A stretch of DNA of 64,000 nucleotides from Nageia nagi (taxonomy: Eukaryota > Pinophyta): assembly GCA_050084985.1 (NCBI GenBank), contig JBITNC010000001.1:93744001-93808000 (forward strand), in the 5' to 3' direction. The stretch's first letter is position 1, and each line of letters opens with the position of its first letter. The translations under genes and the position numbers were made by a program. The notes beneath the pieces were generated by a model. It saw nothing but the letters and a program-made list of their open reading frames with translations, did not search any database and had not been told where the DNA came from. Shown piece by piece: positions 59,501-64,000 of this stretch.

Positions 59501-61363
59501 TTTAACTTCTTTATATTTGAAAAAAGTAAGAAAAGGAGACACACATGCACATATAAAATTACAAAAATGTAGTTAGAATTAACATTGAAATTGTAATTCA
59601 ACTTTTTAAAGGACACCTAAAAAAGCTCTAGGATAAACCTACACTAAACTTTTAGCATTGAAAGATGCCTTAAATTTTTCACGTGTGACATAATGATGAT
59701 CAAATGTTCAACTAAATGTAAAACATTTATTGAAGGTAAATATATATGGGTAAGACATTGTAGTCATTATAAAAAGTGTAATAAAATTCCCAAATAGTAG
59801 TTAAATACTATTACCATTTGCAAAAATGTTTCCACTACCAACTGCACCTGGGACACCAGACAAATACATAATAACCATTACAACTCATGATAATATATGC
59901 CTCCTAATAATCATGATCTTAATTTAATCATTGAGGTAACCTCACAATCCATAACCCCAATGTGGGAACATATTAAATCTTATACATCATCTTATCTTAA
60001 AATATAACACATTATATCCCTTTTAGGGATATATTACCATAGCTATATATCATATATCATAAAACTCAGGATTCATTTCATGTGGGTTATGTGTTAAGAG
60101 GAGAATCCTCCACATATCCTAATCACTGTAGTGCATATTCTTCCATTAGATTTCATGATCGACATAATTATAGAGTTCAAAAGTTGAGATATGGAGACAC
60201 TGTATCAAGAAGAACAATTTCTTACCACCATATTTTTCTTATTCCACCTCCTCCAATTTGATCCCAAGATTAATGGAGTCATATAAGTCAACAATATTTC
60301 CACCTAGATAATTAGTATAGAGATGATGCTCTTTCATACTATAGTCCATCTCGTTTTGCATAACTAGAGGATGCAGAAATGAAAATAATACATAACCATT
60401 TAGAGATTTCTCATATGATGCCTATACATATTTTAGTAAATTGTATCATTTCTAAAGGTATGATATACCAAGTATATAATAATGTACAAAGATACATTAT
60501 ACAATTGATTTGGACAAGAAAATAAAAATCAAGTAAATACATTTTAGACCTAATACCTTAAGATGTTAATATGATTCATCATATTGGGCATTCATCTACC
60601 TCTTCTCCTCACTTCATGGGGGATTTTCATGTTAAGAATTTATATTCTTGTACAATAGTTGAATTAAAATAATTTCTTAGCTTACCAGTGGAGTTTCAAA
60701 GATCGAGTACTCTCAATTATATTCCCAAACATTGAGCACATACATGGGATATAAATGTTGAAAGAATTGATATCGTTATTATAATGAGTGCTAGTGATAT
60801 GTTGATGGAATAAGAATAAAAAATCAATTGGGTCAACATGTTCTATATTTATTGGCCTTTATGTGTATCATACGTATTGTAATACTATACGTTCATAATA
60901 AAATTATACTTAATCTCTATGGTTTTTCTATTATAACCAATTAGATGGAACATGAGATAATTGAATGGTTGGCCAATAAGTTATCTACAAAAAAGATCAT
61001 TTATGACTTTAATGATTATTTTGTCCTAGGCTATTACTTAAAATACCCAAAGAATAAGATATATAGATTTCAACACATTTAGATTTCCTTCATGAGCCCT
61101 TACATGATTTAAAGTGTATATCTTCCATATTAGGATTAGATGTCAATCAACTCTGGATTCTTCATATGCCATACTATAAAAACCAAGGGAATCAATCCAT
61201 GCATGGTTTCAAAAAAAAAAAGGATAGTAAAGGGACACTAAGCTTAAAAATTTAAGATGTGAATATGATTTAACATGAGGATGTGCAATAATTTGAAAAG
61301 CCTATACCAAGTGATAATAAAAGAAAAGTTAAATCTCAAAAGGGATAATTTACACCATTCCTA
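56550..61363. other. AT-rich DNA, no gene recognised
   Basis: 4.8 kb without a supported gene. It has an ATA-type trinucleotide microsatellite at 57915-57947. About 58560-59050 has three loose copies of a phrase (TCATCTTTCAAACA-CATG-GGTGTT, TAAAGTAATGA--TTAGTTG) spaced about 150-210 bp apart. No reading frame above background. Confidence 0.6.
57915..57947. repeat. ATA microsatellite
   Basis: About 33 bp of AAT repeats with one interruption (AGT). Confidence 0.85.
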
Positions 61364-61910
61364 GTGCTTATATCTGTAATTTTTAAAATGTTATATGATA
61401 ATATTATAATTAGATTGCTTGAAATAAAATCACTACCTATCAATCCAAAATGTTACAATGAAAATGAATATTACACCTACCATCACCAAAAAGGGCATGA
61501 TACTAATAAATGCCGATCACTAAAACATGTAATCCAAGATTTGATTAATAATGGAAAGATTAGATGGACATTCCTTTGGTGATATATTCAGATCCACTTC
61601 CTCCATCAGAATCTCATATATCAAGCACATCTACACTTTATGATTAACCAATATATCATAAACCAAAAAGAAGTTATGCTCGTCATCAATATTTACTATT
61701 GGTCAAGCCACTATCAAAGATGTTTTAAAAGTTATATGATAACAAGATGAGAGATGTCCCTAATATTAAAGAGTTACCTCCTAAAAACATACCATCACAA
61801 AGGAACACTACCATCTTCAAAGAGGCAATGATACTAATAAATGTCACCAATTGAAATATATAATTCAAAATCTAGTTAGAAAAGGAAAACTTCAAATAGC
61901 TGATACGTTG
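61364..61910 (+). pseudogene. Ty3/gypsy gag zinc-finger relic, duplicated
   Basis: 61364-61582 reads YYTYHHQKGHDTNKCRSLKH, then VIQDLINNGKI. This is the Y/C-x-Y-H---GHDT--C--LK--IQ-LI--GKI phrase found in gag-protease linkers of plant Tat-type gypsy elements. A second copy at about 61827-61905 reads NDTNKCHQLKYIIQNLVRKG, then KL. Two copies 400 bp apart suggest internal duplication or two insertions. No LTR is assigned. Confidence 0.7.
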
Positions 61911-63012
61911 TTAGTTTTTCACCTAGTCTATACACACACCCATTCTAATACACCCACACAGTCTATTCCATTGAATCTAGGTACAACATTACTTCACCTT
62001 CTATGTACTACATACACATATCATCATAGTTTAACTTCATACACACAATGCCCTTAGCTACCTCAAACTTCACATCAATTCGCATTAGGGTAGTCGTACA
62101 CCTCTTTCTTAGTCTAATAGTTTGTAATCCTATGTTTCCATTGTAAATACACCTATTGTTGTCATTATATATACTATGTTAAAAAATATCCAAACTCCAA
62201 ATTTTTTTTAAAAAATAAATAAAAATACACACACGTAACATGGTTATGCTTACAAACATGAAAGTCAGCCACCATCTAAGAAACTATATATTTCTACCTA
62301 GAGAGCACATTTTCTTTAGACACTTTGAAGGTTATTGTTGATATAATTTCCCTACCCCTTAATTAAAAATTGAGAACAAGTGATTTTATTGAGTTATAGA
62401 TAACAAATGAAAGAAATTTATAAATGTTTACAAACCATGGACAAAGAATGTATGGTCATTGATAATTATTATCACAACTAGTAATAGTTCACTCACTCAA
62501 AAGGAAAATTGATGATACAACCATTAATGATAATGTTTATATTGATTCTTACTCAATGGAAAATGCATCTCACCATATATATATCTAGTGTGAAACTTTA
62601 TACCATCGTGTAGGTTCAATAACCACAAAATTCATTCTAAAAGGACTATTTAGTGACTTGGGATTTAAATCCTTTATGAGAATTAGTGTTAATTTGTGAA
62701 GAAATCCACATCATTATTGTCATTATAGTAGTCACACTTATGCTAATGAAAATATAAGAGGTTATACAAATAGTATTTATTAGAAATCATATATTTGACA
62801 TCTTGTAATAAAAAAATAGTGGATGGGTCAATTCTAACAAAAAACATTAGGGGTGATAAAATATGGCTCAAAATTATGAAGGAAATTATTGCTCAGGTAG
62901 AAGAAAGCGAACAATTCAACCCAATCAAAAAAATCCATTGTGCTAGGCTAAATATTGATCTAATATAGAGATGGATCAAGATATAATGGAAAATCAAGAT
63001 CAGTGTGTAGGT
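61911..63012. other. AT-rich DNA, no gene recognised
   Basis: About 1.1 kb. A CA/AC-rich stretch (about 61930-62040) follows the gag relic and may be its low-complexity tail. Otherwise nothing is supported. Confidence 0.5.
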
Positions 63013-63468
63013 TGTTAGAATTTGTAATGTAATATTGTGTAATATCTCTCTTTAATATAAACCCACTATGTAAATCCACTTAATACCTAAAGTATCTCTA
63101 GATACCTTAAATCATTAAGGGAATAAATATAGAAAATGTTTTAACCTTACCCTTGGGTAAAAGAGAGGTTAAAGAGTGGGTTTCATATTATAAATAAAGG
63201 GGTACCCCCTCTCTCATGATACACAACTTGGAAGCAAAGCTATGCTATAGGTTTAGAGTTAGGAGAGGTAGGAAGAGTTCTTGTAAGAGAGGTCCTTGAG
63301 AATAAGAAGATATTGGTTAGTGGATGTACTCCCAAGGGAGGAACCACTTTACATCTTGTATTCATTGTGAGATTAGCTTGCGTTATTATGCTGTTATGTT
63401 GATGTTGTGAGTGCCTTCTTGAGATCTTGGTAGATTAGAAATTAATTTAGAAAGGGTTAATTTCATCA
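63013..63468 (+). repeat. 5' LTR of element E
   Basis: 456 bp, TGTTAGAATTTGTAATG...TTTCATCA. It has the TATA box TATAAATA at 63189-63196 and the shared block GGATGTACTCCCAAGGGAGG. Confidence 0.85.
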
Positions 63469-63470
63469 AG

Positions 63471-63482
63471 TGGTATCAAAGC
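63471..63482 (+). other. Primer-binding site of element E
   Basis: TGGTATCAAAGC, one change from the initiator-Met type TGGTATCAGAGC, two bases after the LTR. Confidence 0.85.
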
Positions 63483-64000
63483 CATTCTTGGAGGCTCCTC
63501 TTTGACATCCTTGAAGGTCCATTACACTCCTTCCTTTATCTACTTTAGTGAGGTAAAAAAGGCTTGAATGTATAATCTCCTTCCCATTATTTTTTCTTCA
63601 AATTTTGCTTATATTACTAGCATTTTTTCTTTGATTATGTTAGTCTACATTAAGCAAAATTTGTTTAATGTCGATTTGTGTTAGTGACTATAAGTTTTTT
63701 TTAGTAAATTTTTTTTTCTTGTAAAGCAATAATAGATTATAGTAACTTTGCAACTCTTATTGCATTTGTAAAATTTTAATTTTTTTTTTGCAAGTTTTTA
63801 TCTAAGGTTATTCTTATTTGAAAATCTATCTAATTTTTTAACCTTGTTATTTGCAAAAATAAATTAATGAGCCTCAATTTTTGGTATGGATATATTTTTT
63901 TCATTGTTACACATTTCATTTAAAAAAAAAACATTATATATTTTTTTAAAATATATATATAAATACAAAGTGTAAATGCTAAATAATGTGATTAATGCAA

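Larger units (their letters stand above)
63013..64000 (+). mobile_element. Copia-like element E, 5' end
   Basis: It starts with an LTR of the A-D type at 63013, followed by a primer-binding site and a non-coding AT-rich leader that runs off the window. No coding sequence is visible yet, so it may be coding or non-coding. Confidence 0.82.

Noticed and set aside
61851-62057. 68-codon open frame as a separate gene
   Set aside because: Its first part is the second gag zinc-finger relic and the rest is CA-rich low-complexity sequence.
1-64000. Intact host genes, tRNA or rRNA genes
   Set aside because: I scanned both strands for long frames with family phrases and for tRNA-like arms and found only transposon proteins, PPR relics and the captured fragment. 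A tRNAscan-SE or rRNA profile search would be decisive.

Overview
The window is repeat-dominated nuclear DNA of a land plant. It is AT-rich, and I see no complete host gene, rRNA or tRNA. Plant-type LTR retrotransposons, a plant L1-like LINE and many fragments of pentatricopeptide (PPR) genes point to a large, transposon-swollen genome. A gymnosperm is my best guess, and this is inference from style, not proof.

Region 1 (1-27385) is a three-level nest. Ty1/copia element A lies on the + strand, with its 5' LTR outside the window. It is cut inside its pre-integrase domain by Ty3/gypsy element G (1867-23205, coding on the - strand, 1793-bp LTRs, target duplication GTAAT). G is in turn cut inside a third large ORF by copia element B (6019-13693, - strand, target duplication ATCCT). 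B belongs to the same family as A, so that family moved both before and after G arrived. All three carry nonsense mutations, mostly of the C-to-T type, and are dead as protein-coding elements.

G has gag, protease, an RNase H domain placed BEFORE reverse transcriptase, RT-RNase H and integrase. A very long ORF of unknown function then sits in the position where retroviruses carry env. A and B share a 3' untranslated region holding tandem short hairpins, ten in A and five in B. The stems of these hairpins covary. A second, twin-hairpin motif near the polypurine tract also occurs in elements C and D.

Region 2 (27386-45800) is PPR-gene debris in both orientations. It carries two LTR elements without retroelement coding capacity. 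C (28317-33706, - strand) has both LTRs, a primer-binding site and a polypurine tract. D (33988-40755, + strand, perfect target duplication TATCT) carries an antisense host-derived fragment that looks like a DUF1218 membrane-protein gene with its intron. A degenerate PPR unit with a four-copy tandem repeat of its C-terminal motif lies at 44118-45225.

Region 3 (46200-51130, - strand) is a decayed L1-like LINE with ORF1, endonuclease, RT and a zinc-binding tail. Region 4 (51270-56549) is an LTR element (F) with 725/742-bp LTRs and almost no coding capacity. Region 5 (56550-63012) is AT-rich DNA with a duplicated Ty3/gypsy gag zinc-finger relic. The window ends inside element E, whose 5' LTR begins at 63013.

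All calls rest on reading the sequence and its translations. No database search, alignment program or folding program was run.
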